In this document: positions 28,587-37,635 of the stretch, piece by piece | Layout: every line of letters starts with the position of its first letter | Position numbering within the stretch: the stretch's first letter is position 1 | DNA from: Lewinella sp038528965 | Lineage (GTDB): Bacteria > Bacteroidota > Bacteroidia > Chitinophagales > Saprospiraceae | Length of the DNA stretch: 64,000 nt | Reading direction: 5' to 3' | Assembly: GCA_038528965.1 (NCBI GenBank) | Contig: JBCBEC010000029.1 | Coordinates: 27,393 to 91,392, forward strand | Made by a program: the position numbers and the translations under genes | Notes under the pieces: model-generated | The model's database searches: none | Told to the model about the DNA's origin: nothing | Seen by the model: only the letters and a program-made list of their open reading frames with translations

Positions 28587-31500
28587 ATGAAACTCCGTTA
28601 CCTTATCCTTTGCCTAAGCTTACTACCCTTAGGAGTACAAGCCCAATCCAGTAGTTCTACCTCGAATAGTGCTGCAACCTATTTTGAAGCACTGAAATGG
28701 CGCAACATTGGCCCCTTTCGTGGTGGCCGGTCAGTTTCCGCTTGCGGCGTTATTGGTGATCCCGCAACCTACTACATGAGTACAACCGGTGGCGGGCTAT
28801 GGAAGACAATCGATGCCGGACAGCGCTGGCAGAATATTTCTGATGGCTTTTTCAAAACGGGCTCGGTGGGTGCCGTTGCGGTAGCAGATAGTGATCCCAG
28901 TATCGTATATGTGGGTATGGGCGAACATGCTCCTCGCGGCGTGATGACTACCTATGGCGATGGCGTTTATAAGTCTATGGATGCCGGAAAAACCTGGCAA
29001 CACCTTGGCCTAGAGCTGACACGCCACATTGCCAATGTGCGCATTCATCCTACCAATCCGGATATCGTTTATGTAGCAGCACAAGGAGCATTGCACGGGC
29101 CTAGTGCAGAACGGGGCGTATACAAAAGCATAGACGGTGGACAAACTTGGGAAAAGGTACTCTACGTAGATGAAGATACCGGTTGTGCGCACTTGATTAT
29201 GGATCCCAGTAATCCACGCATCCTCTACGCCGCCATGTGGGAACACCGCCGTCTACCCTGGCAAGTCATCAGTGGTGGCCCCGGCAGTGGCATCTATAAA
29301 TCAGTGGATAGCGGCAAGACCTGGACTCGACTGGAAAAGGGCCTACCGCAAGAGTTGGGTAAAATGAGCCTGGCGGTAAGTGCAGCCAACCCAGAAAAAA
29401 TCTACGCACTCATCGAGAGTGATAGTGAGAAAGAACAAGGTGGATTGTTTGTGTCCGGAAACGCGGGAGCTTCCTGGAGCCGCGTCAGCAAAGACCACCG
29501 CCTGGTACAACGGGCTTGGTATTACACCGAGGTTTTTGCTGACCCTCAAAACGAAAACACCGTCTACGTACTCAATTCTCCGGTGCTCAAGTCAACCGAC
29601 GGTGGGAAATCCTGGCAGCGTATGGGCCGCACTCACAGCGACCAGCACGATTTGTGGATCAATCCGCATAACTCCAATAATATGGTGGTGGCCAATGACG
29701 GTGGCGCCGGCATCAGCTTTGACGGAGGTGCGCACTGGTCTAGCCAGGACAATATGCCTACGGGGCAGTTCTACCGCCTGAACGTAGATAATCATGTTCC
29801 CTACCGCATTTATGCTGGGCAGCAAGACAATAGTTCGGTGCGCATTGCCAGTCGCAATTTGAGTGGTGGTGGCATCACGGAACGCAACTGGACTTACTCA
29901 GCAGGAGGAGAAAGCGCCTTCCTGGCCTTTGATCCGGATAATCCGCGCTATGTATTGGGTGGTAGTTACCAAGGTACATTGGAAGCATTGGACAGTAAGA
30001 CCGGTGAGGGACGTCGTATCATGGCCTCTCCCGAACAGTATTTGGCCCGGGAAGCGAAGGATATGCGTTATCGCTTCAATTGGAATGCCCCCGTTATTTG
30101 GTCCCAACACGAACCCAATACGTTCTACCACGCCGCTCAGGTGCTGCTTAAGACCCAGGACATGGGCAAGAGTTGGACGGAAGTATCACCAGATCTTACG
30201 CGCAACGAAAAGGAAAAACAAGGCAAAGGCGGGGCGCCCTACACCAACGAAGGAGCAGGTGGTGAAAATTACGGCACCATTAGCTACGTAATGGAATCGC
30301 CCCACGAGGCAGGAGTAATCTGGACGGGAAGTGACGATGGACTGGTGCATCTGACGAAAAACAATGGGGAGAGCTGGAGTAATGTTACACCCAAGGGTCT
30401 GGAAGAATGCCTGATTAATGCCATTGAGGTTTCCCCGCACGATCCTGGTACCGCCTACATTGCCACAACACGCTATAAATTCAATGACTTTAGTCCTGGC
30501 TTTTACAAGACTACCAACTACGGACAAAGCTGGACCAAAATCAACCAGGGTATTCCAGAAGGTGCTTACAGCAGAGTGGTACGAGAAGACCCGGTTCGTA
30601 AAGATCTGTTAGTGGCGGGTACCGAATTGGGTATCTATCTGTCGTTTGACGGTGGAAACAATTGGGAGCCGTTCCAACTGAACCTCCCCAACACTCCCGT
30701 CACTGATCTACTGCTCAAGCACGATGATATCATAGTAGCCACCCAAGGCCGAGCGTTCTGGATTTTAGATGATTTAGAATTGGTTCGCCAGTACGAAGGC
30801 CCTAAGAATGCACTCCATCTCTACGAGCCGCAAGATGCTATGCGTATTTCCGCTGGTAGCCCAATGAATGGTGATATCAGCAATTTCACTGGCATGAGCG
30901 GTAGTGGTGTAAACCCCGCCAGTGGTATGGTCATCTACTACGAGCTGCCTGCTGATGTAGCGGGTAAAACACTAGAGCTACAAATCATGGATGGCTATGG
31001 CGGTATTCACCGGGTATTTAGCTCCCAAGCGGATACTAATTTCGTGAGTTATGCTGGGGGTCCATCCTCAGAGCCAGTGCTTTCCTGCAAACCTGGACTT
31101 AATCGCTTTGTCTGGGATTTGCGCTATCACACGCTAACTGGTGTACCTAAGGCTTATATCGAAGGTAGCTTCCGTGGTGCCCGTTTTACGCCTACTACTT
31201 CTGGCCCGTTAGCCCTCAATCTTAAGCTTGGAGAGGAAGAAAAATATTACTACGGGGCCAACATTCTCTCCCATCCCAAAATGGAATTCACCTATGAGGA
31301 ATACGACGAACAAACGCGATTTCTAACTAGCGTAAGTGATCGAATCGATAAGATGCACGAAAACGTCAATCAGCTTCAGAGGGTTTTGGCCCAACTAGCT
31401 AGAGCGAAAGGACAATTGAAGTCTCAACATACCGAAGTTCACACCGCCTGTGAGCAACTTGCCAAGGACATTCAAGCTTGGGATGCTCAGATCGTACAAC

Positions 31501-31742
31501 GCAAATCGCAGGCCTACGATGATGTCATCAACTTCCCGAATGGTCTGAGCGCTGAATACTTCTTTTTAAAAGGACAGGCCGACAGTCAGATTCCCAACAT
31601 CACCCAGCCTATGCGCGAGCGCTTGGAGGAGTTGGATGCATTGTGGGAACCGATACAAAAGGAGTTTCAGCAGATTTGGGAGGAAGATATCCCGGCCTTG
31701 GAGCAGCGCTTGCGTGATGCGGGGGTAGGGATATTGCGGTAG
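28587..31742 (+). CDS. Secreted Asp-box (BNR/Vps10-like) propeller protein
   Basis: 1051 residues with a signal peptide (ending GVQAQ). Repeated Asp-box motifs S-x-D-x-G-x-x-W define two large propellers: KTIDAGQRW, KSMDAGKTW, KSIDGGQTW, KSVDSGKTW, KSTDGGKSW, KTQDMGKSW, LTKNNGESW, KTTNYGQSW, LSFDGGNNW. These are typical of the sortilin/Vps10-like 'glycosyl hydrolase' family widespread in Bacteroidota, for which no catalytic activity is proven. After the propellers come a beta-sandwich segment (about 770-880) and a helical, coiled-coil-like C-terminus (about 905-1040, MHENVNQLQRVLAQLARAKG). No T9SS tail. Probably periplasmic or cell-surface; ligand unknown. Confidence 0.85.
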   Translation: MKLRYLILCLSLLPLGVQAQSSSSTSNSAATYFEALKWRNIGPFRGGRSVSACGVIGDPATYYMSTTGGGLWKTIDAGQRWQNISDGFFKTGSVGAVAVADSDPSIVYVGMGEHAPRGVMTTYGDGVYKSMDAGKTWQHLGLELTRHIANVRIHPTNPDIVYVAAQGALHGPSAERGVYKSIDGGQTWEKVLYVDEDTGCAHLIMDPSNPRILYAAMWEHRRLPWQVISGGPGSGIYKSVDSGKTWTRLEKGLPQELGKMSLAVSAANPEKIYALIESDSEKEQGGLFVSGNAGASWSRVSKDHRLVQRAWYYTEVFADPQNENTVYVLNSPVLKSTDGGKSWQRMGRTHSDQHDLWINPHNSNNMVVANDGGAGISFDGGAHWSSQDNMPTGQFYRLNVDNHVPYRIYAGQQDNSSVRIASRNLSGGGITERNWTYSAGGESAFLAFDPDNPRYVLGGSYQGTLEALDSKTGEGRRIMASPEQYLAREAKDMRYRFNWNAPVIWSQHEPNTFYHAAQVLLKTQDMGKSWTEVSPDLTRNEKEKQGKGGAPYTNEGAGGENYGTISYVMESPHEAGVIWTGSDDGLVHLTKNNGESWSNVTPKGLEECLINAIEVSPHDPGTAYIATTRYKFNDFSPGFYKTTNYGQSWTKINQGIPEGAYSRVVREDPVRKDLLVAGTELGIYLSFDGGNNWEPFQLNLPNTPVTDLLLKHDDIIVATQGRAFWILDDLELVRQYEGPKNALHLYEPQDAMRISAGSPMNGDISNFTGMSGSGVNPASGMVIYYELPADVAGKTLELQIMDGYGGIHRVFSSQADTNFVSYAGGPSSEPVLSCKPGLNRFVWDLRYHTLTGVPKAYIEGSFRGARFTPTTSGPLALNLKLGEEEKYYYGANILSHPKMEFTYEEYDEQTRFLTSVSDRIDKMHENVNQLQRVLAQLARAKGQLKSQHTEVHTACEQLAKDIQAWDAQIVQRKSQAYDDVINFPNGLSAEYFFLKGQADSQIPNITQPMRERLEELDALWEPIQKEFQQIWEEDIPALEQRLRDAGVGILR

Positions 31743-31813
31743 GATACAGGACGGAGCCAGTTTCAATTTTTGACACCCGGGCTGATAGGCCTTGCGCTAT
31801 CACTGCGATTGAT

Positions 31814-31847
31814 CGATATTATGGAGTATTTAGATCAAATAATATCG
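31814..31847. repeat. 9-bp inverted repeat just upstream of RAYT gene
   Basis: CGATATTAT and ATAATATCG are perfect reverse complements separated by 16 bases, ending 8 bases before the RAYT start codon. It could be a substrate hairpin for the transposase, an autoregulatory operator or a leader structure. No matching sequence was seen after the gene. Confidence 0.5.
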
Positions 31848-31855
31848 ACGCGCTC

Positions 31856-32467
31856 ATGCCAAACCTACACAACAACCGACGCCGGGTTGAAAATATTTGC
31901 ATGCTCCACTGGGGCTATGCCTGGAAGGGTCACTACTTTGTAACTGTAAATACCAACAGTCGTATCCCCTATTTTGGTGAAATCCAGGATGCTCAAATGC
32001 ACCTCAGTGACATTGGTAAAATTCTAGACCGGGAATGGCTGGCTAGCCCAGGCATAAGGCCAGACATGAATATTCAGCTGGGAGAATTTGTGATCATGCC
32101 TAACCATTTTCATGGTATCATTTCCATTGGGTGGAATCGGTATAATGGATTTGATGATACAGATCATGACAATTTGGACATAGGGACGCATTGCAATGCG
32201 TCCCCACAGCAAGAAAGCCCCCCACAGCAGTCCATGACCCGGCAAAACAAATTCGGCCCCCAATCCAAAAACCTGGCGGCCATTATCCGTGGATTAAAAG
32301 GCAGCGTTACCAAACAGGCCCGACAAATCAATCCTGACTTTGCGTGGCAGTCTCGATTTCATGACCACGTAATTCGCAATCAGAAAGCATACGATAATGT
32401 TAGTAGGTATATTCGTAATAATCCCATTGAATGGTGGAATAAGAAGGCCAATAGATTTAATGAATGA
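31856..32467 (+). CDS. REP-associated tyrosine transposase (RAYT, IS200-like Y1)
   Basis: 203 residues. The HUH motif is present as MPNHFHGI (His84, His86), preceded by the usual WKGHYFVTVNT strand, and the C-terminal helix with the tyrosine (RNQKAYDNVSRYIRNNP, likely Tyr185) is intact, so the single-strand transposase core looks complete. Members of this family cut and join single-stranded REP hairpins and are normally single-copy domesticated enzymes. Between the two motifs, residues about 110-116 (GTHCNAS) are encoded by a perfect palindrome, and the surrounding linker (about 95-135) is Gln/Ser/Pro-rich and looks like an insertion. No terminal inverted repeats that would define a classical IS were seen. 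Confidence 0.9.
   Translation: MPNLHNNRRRVENICMLHWGYAWKGHYFVTVNTNSRIPYFGEIQDAQMHLSDIGKILDREWLASPGIRPDMNIQLGEFVIMPNHFHGIISIGWNRYNGFDDTDHDNLDIGTHCNASPQQESPPQQSMTRQNKFGPQSKNLAAIIRGLKGSVTKQARQINPDFAWQSRFHDHVIRNQKAYDNVSRYIRNNPIEWWNKKANRFNE
32183..32204. repeat. 22-bp perfect palindrome inside the RAYT reading frame
   Basis: The half-site GGGACGCATTG is followed directly by its exact reverse complement, giving a 22-bp palindrome with no spacer. It lies in frame within the linker of the RAYT. Palindromes with the core GCATTGCAATGC are a familiar dispersed REP-like type in several phyla, so this is likely such an element landing in the gene. Confidence 0.8.
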
Positions 32468-32621
32468 ACCTATGTGTCCCTCTATTAATAGTAGGCCATT
32501 TGCCACCGAAATATTATCTTGTCTTAGCGTTTATCTGAATCGAACGTAATACCACAAAACATACACCACCAATACAACCATTACCGTAGCCATTTTTAGC
32601 TCTCTATACAACAAACAAAAC

Positions 32622-33887
32622 ATGCGCTTTCTACTCTTACTCGCCACTTTGCTGGCTATTCATTCTTTGGAATTATACGGCCAAGGAAAAAAACAAGTCA
32701 CTTGGAAAACCGTCGACGGTGAAATCCAAAATGGGTTCGTAACAATTTTCCCCAGGGTCCTGAAAGATCAGGATGAGCTACTCCTTTACCAATTCGTTGA
32801 TGATGATCAAGGTCGACTGCGAACACAAGAAAATTTAGTCCTTGACGGTGATATGGAGTGGCTCTACAATCAGGGTGATACCGTTTTAGTACGCCACGTT
32901 CATAATGATCGAAGTGTCTTGATGCAGCTTCTGTACCAGGGAACCATACAACTGTATCGGGTGGTTCAGCCTTTTCCAAATGATCAGTATTATTTGGTTC
33001 GGGATGGGAAATGGTACCGCATTGAAAACACTAACCCAAGAGCAGCTGCCTATGGGGTGCTTCGACAGAATTGCGGTAGCTTGAAATTTCCCAGTAAAGT
33101 GAGGAGCGATTGGGATGCCTCAGAATTGGCTCGACAGTTAAACACCTGCCTGGCAGCAAAAAAGCACTACCCGCTAAGGCGTGTGGAGTACAGCCGAAAT
33201 AGAATTGGTATTAGCTATGACCTGACGGCTGCCGAACACGTTGATCGAGCGATCAATGGCGGTCTTGGACTACAACACTATTGTGGAGGCTGTAATCGGC
33301 CCATCATTGATCGCATCCAGCCCTACTACCAAAGATACTTTGCCATACAGTACGAGCGGCAAGCTTTCCGTTTCCGCCCTTCTTGGTCATATCAACTGGG
33401 ATTCTCTTTCCTCTCGGCAAATCAGCAATTGCCCAGTACACTGTCCAGGTATCAGGGCCAAGTACCCGTCGTAGAAGATGTGAGCATTCACGCCCTGTAC
33501 TTCAGGCCAGGAGTCAGCTATAACACTTCCTTCCAGCGCCGGTTTCGATTCTTTATTGGAATAGGAGGGATCATTGGTATTCCACTCTACGCCCGCCGCT
33601 CGATCCAACTTACCGATCGCGATAATACCGTTCCGGAATTGCCCATATCCGAGCGTTATCGTGAGATACTACGGATAGAACGGGGCATTTATGGACATTG
33701 GGGATTCCAGTTCAAACTTTCGCCTCAATTTGATTTGGGAATTCGCCATCGTCTGGATGTTCAGATTCATCACTGGCGCTATTATGATACCCCCGGCATC
33801 CTCTATTCTAAGGTATTTCCCTACAGTACGATTCTGGCAACGGACTACCAAAGTCAATTTCAGCTACGCTTTATGTACCGCTGGTAG
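32622..33887 (+). CDS. Secreted/envelope protein, paralogue A of tandem pair
   Basis: 421 residues with a signal peptide (MRFLLLLATLLAIHSLELYGQ). I do not recognise a family. The N-terminal part begins VTWKTVDGEIQNG and includes a short region shared with the next gene: YRIENTNPRAAAYGVLRQNC followed by a Cys-containing helix (QLNTCLAAK). The C-terminal half (about 230-421) consists of alternating strands ending in the aromatic QLRFMYRW, as in a small outer-membrane barrel. Its neighbour at 33935 has the same plan, so the pair arose by tandem duplication. Function unknown. Confidence 0.8.
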   Translation: MRFLLLLATLLAIHSLELYGQGKKQVTWKTVDGEIQNGFVTIFPRVLKDQDELLLYQFVDDDQGRLRTQENLVLDGDMEWLYNQGDTVLVRHVHNDRSVLMQLLYQGTIQLYRVVQPFPNDQYYLVRDGKWYRIENTNPRAAAYGVLRQNCGSLKFPSKVRSDWDASELARQLNTCLAAKKHYPLRRVEYSRNRIGISYDLTAAEHVDRAINGGLGLQHYCGGCNRPIIDRIQPYYQRYFAIQYERQAFRFRPSWSYQLGFSFLSANQQLPSTLSRYQGQVPVVEDVSIHALYFRPGVSYNTSFQRRFRFFIGIGGIIGIPLYARRSIQLTDRDNTVPELPISERYREILRIERGIYGHWGFQFKLSPQFDLGIRHRLDVQIHHWRYYDTPGILYSKVFPYSTILATDYQSQFQLRFMYRW

Positions 33888-33934
33888 TACTACCGCAAAT
33901 AGTCCACTTAATCACTACACTATCCACCAGAAAA

Positions 33935-35179
33935 ATGCGCATTCTAACTTTATTAGCAGCTATTTTCCTTATTAATACTTTATCCCTCTTTGGTCAGGAA
34001 CGCCTTGAGGTGCAATGGCAAACAATAGATGGCAAATTAGATACAGGCCACCTGAACATCTATCAGATTCGTTCGGCAAAAGACTTTCGCATTATAAAAT
34101 TTCTCGGGCGTGGTAAAGATCTAGAAAAGGAAATCTTTCACCCAGGCGAGCAACTGCAATGGGCGGTTCATGGACAGGACACCATCATTACAACTCATTT
34201 CCATTGGGGAAAAACCTACTATTGCAAGCAACTGTATACGGGAGAAGTCAAACTATACCAAGCCCTTAGTAAGCAAAATATCAGACTGTTTTTTCTGGTG
34301 AGAAATAATATCTGGTATCGCATCCAAAATGCTAATCCCCGGGAAGCCGCCTACAAAGCACTGCGACAAAATTGTCAAAAATTAAGGCCTCCAAAGCGCC
34401 TTCGCGATCCGGTCGATGCGATAGAGCTATGCCGACAAATAAACGAATGCCTAGGAGTGGATGACCATCGAGCTTACATAAGGCTATGGGCCGCACGTCA
34501 CGAGTTGGGGATTAATATGGACTTTTTGGCAAATTCCTCACAAAATGGCGCCCCCTTCAATAGCTACATTAACGGAACACAATGGGCTAAGTATGGCATC
34601 ACTTCAAACCTCTCGACCAGACAGCGGGCGCTGAGTTTCTCTTACAATCGCCGACTTTTCCGCTACTACCCCAATCTAGTAGCCCAATTAAACGGATCAT
34701 TCATCAGTTTCCGTACCGAAGGAGAATCTACTGTCAGGAATTTCCCAAGTTTGTTTATTCCAGCTATTGAGAAACTAGGTTTTTCTGTCTTCTACCTTAA
34801 CCCTGGTATTTTATTCCGAACTGGCTACCGCCGACAATTCCAGTTGGAGATCGGGGGAGGAGCATGCTTCGCCATACCCTTATACACCTACCGGCGTATT
34901 GAGCAAAGCGATCCCGATCAAACGGTGCCGAGTGCACCCACTGTACAAGAAAGTCGCAATTTGCTCAGCACTCGACCAGGCTACTATCTGACGGGAGGCT
35001 TCAACATTAATTTGGGACGAGGAATTGCTATGGGTTCACGTGTACGAAGCTACCGCTTTGAGCAACAAAGCCCATATGTTTTAGGGACTCCTTTACTATA
35101 TTCCAATCTGTTCCCCAGGGGGGCACTGGCCCCATATGAATGGCTGGAATGGCAAATTCAGCTACGGTATAGCTGGTAG
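33935..35179 (+). CDS. Secreted/envelope protein, paralogue B of tandem pair
   Basis: 414 residues with a signal peptide (MRILTLLAAIFLINTLSLFGQ), 47 bases after its paralogue. Shared anchors are VQWQTIDGKLDTG (against VTWKTVDGEIQNG), YRIQNANPREAAYKALRQNC and the end LEWQIQLRYSW (against QFQLRFMYRW). The terminal aromatic and strand pattern suggest an outer-membrane barrel domain behind an N-terminal soluble domain. The two copies have diverged strongly in the middle, so they are not a recent duplication. Its stop is only 3 bases from that of the convergent tex gene. Confidence 0.8.
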   Translation: MRILTLLAAIFLINTLSLFGQERLEVQWQTIDGKLDTGHLNIYQIRSAKDFRIIKFLGRGKDLEKEIFHPGEQLQWAVHGQDTIITTHFHWGKTYYCKQLYTGEVKLYQALSKQNIRLFFLVRNNIWYRIQNANPREAAYKALRQNCQKLRPPKRLRDPVDAIELCRQINECLGVDDHRAYIRLWAARHELGINMDFLANSSQNGAPFNSYINGTQWAKYGITSNLSTRQRALSFSYNRRLFRYYPNLVAQLNGSFISFRTEGESTVRNFPSLFIPAIEKLGFSVFYLNPGILFRTGYRRQFQLEIGGGACFAIPLYTYRRIEQSDPDQTVPSAPTVQESRNLLSTRPGYYLTGGFNINLGRGIAMGSRVRSYRFEQQSPYVLGTPLLYSNLFPRGALAPYEWLEWQIQLRYSW

Positions 35180-35182
35180 CAT

Positions 35183-37306
35183 TTACGCCTCCTTCATAGA
35201 AAGTTGAATACGCTTCCGCGCGCGGTCAACCGAGATGACGCGGACCTGGACTTGTTGATTTAAGCTCACCACATCCGCCGGATTTTTGACGAAACGGTTA
35301 GCCAACTGGCTAATGTGTACCAAGCCATTCTCCTTTATTCCAATATCGACAAAAGCTCCAAAATTGGTCACGTTAGTCACGATGCCAGGAAGTCGCATAC
35401 CTTCCTGCACATCATCAATCGTATTGATATTAGCAAACTGGAAAGACTTGGCCTCTCCGCGAGGATCCAAGCCCGGCTTCGCCAGCTCAGACATGATATC
35501 TTTCAGGGTTGGCAAACCCACTTCTTCGTTGGTGTAGCGCCGCAATTCAATCTGCTTGCGCAAATCTCCACGCTGAATCAGGTCGGTAACCTGTACCCCT
35601 AGGTCTTTGGCCATTTGTTCAACCAGCGTGTAGCGCTCGGGGTGCACAGCGGTATTGTCTAGCGGATTCTTACCGTCGCGGATCCTCAGGAAGCCCGCGC
35701 ATTGCTCAAAGGCCTTATCGCCCAGGCGAGTCACCTTCTTCAAGGTTTTTCGGTTCTGAAAAGGACCATTTTCACTGCGGTAATCCACAATGTTTTGTGC
35801 TAGTACGGGGCCCAGGCCTGAGACATAGTTCAAGAGGTGTTTGCTAGCGGTATTCAGGTTAATGCCCACGGCGTTTACACTGCTTTCCACCGTGCGGTCC
35901 AGACTATCCTTTAACATGCCCTGGTGTACATCGTGCTGGTACTGTCCTACTCCAATGCTCTTGGGATCAATCTTGACCAACTCCGCCAGTGGGTCCATCA
36001 AGCGGCGACCGATGGAAATGGCACCACGCACCGTGAGGTCTAGCTCGGGGAATTCTTCGCGCGCCGCCTCGGAGGCAGAATAGATCGAAGCACCCGCTTC
36101 ATTGACAGAAAAGATCTCCACTCGCCGGTCAAAATTGATGCCGCTGCAGAGGCTCATCGTTTCCCGACCGGCGGTACCGTTGCCTACGGCAATTGCCTCC
36201 AGCCCGTAACGATCTACCAGATCCTCCACCAGGTAACGTGCCTCCGCGCTTTTGCTCTGCGGCGGGTGCGGATACATAGTCGTATGGTACAAGAGATTAC
36301 CACTGGCATCCAAGCAAACGACTTTGCAGCCGGTACGGAAGCCAGGATCGATACCCAAAGTAGGTCGTTGCCCCAAGGGTGCTGTTAGTAGCAACTGACG
36401 TAGGTTATTGGTGAAGACCTCGATGGCCTCCTTATCGGCGCGCTCCTTTGCGATCTTACGGAATTCTGTTTCAATACTTGGTGCTAGTAGGCGCTGGTAA
36501 CCGTCTTCCAAGGCCTCCTTGACCTGATCCGTGGCCTCGGTATATCCTTTCAGGTATTTGCGTTCTAAATCTCCAAGAACGGCTTCGTCCTCCGGGGCAA
36601 TGATGACGCGCAGCAAGCCTTCATCCTCCCCACGGCGCATGGCCAACAAACGGTGACTAGGGCACTTTTTGAGTGGCTCGCTATAGTCGAAATAATCCTG
36701 GTATTTGGCAGCTTCTTTTTCCTTGCCGCGTGCCAGCTTACTGGTGATCATGGCGTCGCGCCGGAAATGACGGCGTACCGTATTCCGGGCTTTTTCATCC
36801 TCGTTGATGAGTTCAGCGATGATGTCGCGGGCGCCTTGCAGGGCGTCGTCTACACTGGCCACTTCGTCGCTTAGGTATTGCTCGGCAGCAGCCCGCACGT
36901 CAATTCTGTTCTGTTCAAAGATGGCGAGGGCCAGTGGCTCCAGACCTTTTGCTCTGGCTACTCCGGCGCGGGTCTTGCGTTTGCGTTTGTAAGGGAGGTA
37001 GAGATCCTCCAGTACATTGCTCTCGAAAGTCTCGCGGATACGTTTCTCCAATTCTGGCGTAAGCTTACCTTGTTCCTGGATAGCGGCGAGTATAGTCTCT
37101 TTGCGTTTTTCCAGTTCCTCCAGTCGCTTGTGTTCGCGCTGGATTTCGGTCAGTTCCACCTCATCCAACTCACCGGTAGCCTCTTTGCGGTAGCGCGCAA
37201 TAAAGGGAATCGTGGCGCCTTCTTGCAACATACGCAGGGCCGCAGCCACTCTCTTTTCTGCCAATCCGGTGCGGTCGGCAATTCGCTTGATCATTTGGGA
37301 TGTCAT
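35183..37306 (-). CDS. tex: Tex-family RNA-binding transcription accessory protein
   Basis: 707 residues, the usual size for Tex. Order of parts: N-terminal helical region (IPFIARYRKEATGELDEVEL), a YqgF/RNase H-like domain beginning TLGIDPGFRTGCKVVCLD and continuing to AVGNGTAGRETM, a helix-hairpin-helix region (GIGVGQYQHDV..., LNTASKHLLNYVSGLGP), and a C-terminal S1 RNA-binding domain (GIVTNVTNFGAFVDIGIKEN, LVHISQLANRFV). Tex is a conserved nucleic-acid binding protein involved in transcription and stress tolerance. The start at 37306 is the normal family start (TSQMIKRIADRTGL). It is transcribed alone. Confidence 0.97.
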   Translation of the reverse strand: MTSQMIKRIADRTGLAEKRVAAALRMLQEGATIPFIARYRKEATGELDEVELTEIQREHKRLEELEKRKETILAAIQEQGKLTPELEKRIRETFESNVLEDLYLPYKRKRKTRAGVARAKGLEPLALAIFEQNRIDVRAAAEQYLSDEVASVDDALQGARDIIAELINEDEKARNTVRRHFRRDAMITSKLARGKEKEAAKYQDYFDYSEPLKKCPSHRLLAMRRGEDEGLLRVIIAPEDEAVLGDLERKYLKGYTEATDQVKEALEDGYQRLLAPSIETEFRKIAKERADKEAIEVFTNNLRQLLLTAPLGQRPTLGIDPGFRTGCKVVCLDASGNLLYHTTMYPHPPQSKSAEARYLVEDLVDRYGLEAIAVGNGTAGRETMSLCSGINFDRRVEIFSVNEAGASIYSASEAAREEFPELDLTVRGAISIGRRLMDPLAELVKIDPKSIGVGQYQHDVHQGMLKDSLDRTVESSVNAVGINLNTASKHLLNYVSGLGPVLAQNIVDYRSENGPFQNRKTLKKVTRLGDKAFEQCAGFLRIRDGKNPLDNTAVHPERYTLVEQMAKDLGVQVTDLIQRGDLRKQIELRRYTNEEVGLPTLKDIMSELAKPGLDPRGEAKSFQFANINTIDDVQEGMRLPGIVTNVTNFGAFVDIGIKENGLVHISQLANRFVKNPADVVSLNQQVQVRVISVDRARKRIQLSMKEA

Positions 37307-37394
37307 TCGCTCTCTTTTTTCGCGGGCGCAAAGTAAGGGAAATGGCGGTAAAAGTGAAAGTTAAAATGGGGAGTGAAAGTGTCTTAGAATTGGA

Positions 37395-37429
37395 GTGAGA
37401 ATTAGAATTAGCGTGAGAATTAGAATTAG
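37395..37429. repeat. 18-bp-period tandem repeat
   Basis: The 17-base word GTGAGAATTAGAATTAG occurs twice exactly, at 37395-37411 and 37413-37429, within a longer region of related GAATTAG words. Copy number may vary between strains by replication slippage. Confidence 0.75.
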
Positions 37430-37468
37430 AATGAAAGCAAAAGTGAGGGGGGATTAGAATTAAAGTAA

Positions 37469-37524
37469 TCCGACTACGCCAAGGCTTCCACCGGGCGTAG
37501 TCTCTGGTGGAGGATCACGTCGGA
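37469..37524. repeat. Structured element with pseudoknot-capable pairing
   Basis: GACTACGCC (37472-37480) pairs with GGCGTAGTC (37494-37502) over 9 bp. Its loop contains TCCACC (37487-37492), which can pair with GGTGGA (37506-37511) outside the stem, an H-type pseudoknot geometry. In addition TCCGAC (37469-37474) can pair with GTCGGA (37519-37524) as an alternative closing stem. Confidence 0.5.
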
Positions 37525-37635
37525 CGAGGCTAAGAAAATGTTAAAACATGGGGAAGTGGTTAAAGGCGGGTTAAAGGTGTGAAAATAGAATAAGCAAGTG
37601 CGATGCACTGGCTAATTTGGAAAAAACCCAATAAT

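Larger units (their letters stand above)
37307..37635. other. Intergenic region with tandem and structured repeats
   Basis: About 330 bases between tex and the next divergent gene. The first half is purine-rich low-complexity sequence built on GAATTAGAATTAG words; the second half holds an unusually structured stretch at 37469-37524. No exact Bacteroidota promoter was found. Confidence 0.6.

Noticed and set aside
37395..37429. CRISPR-like array in the purine-rich repeats
   Set aside because: Units are 17-18 bases with no unique spacers of regular length, so this is a simple tandem repeat.
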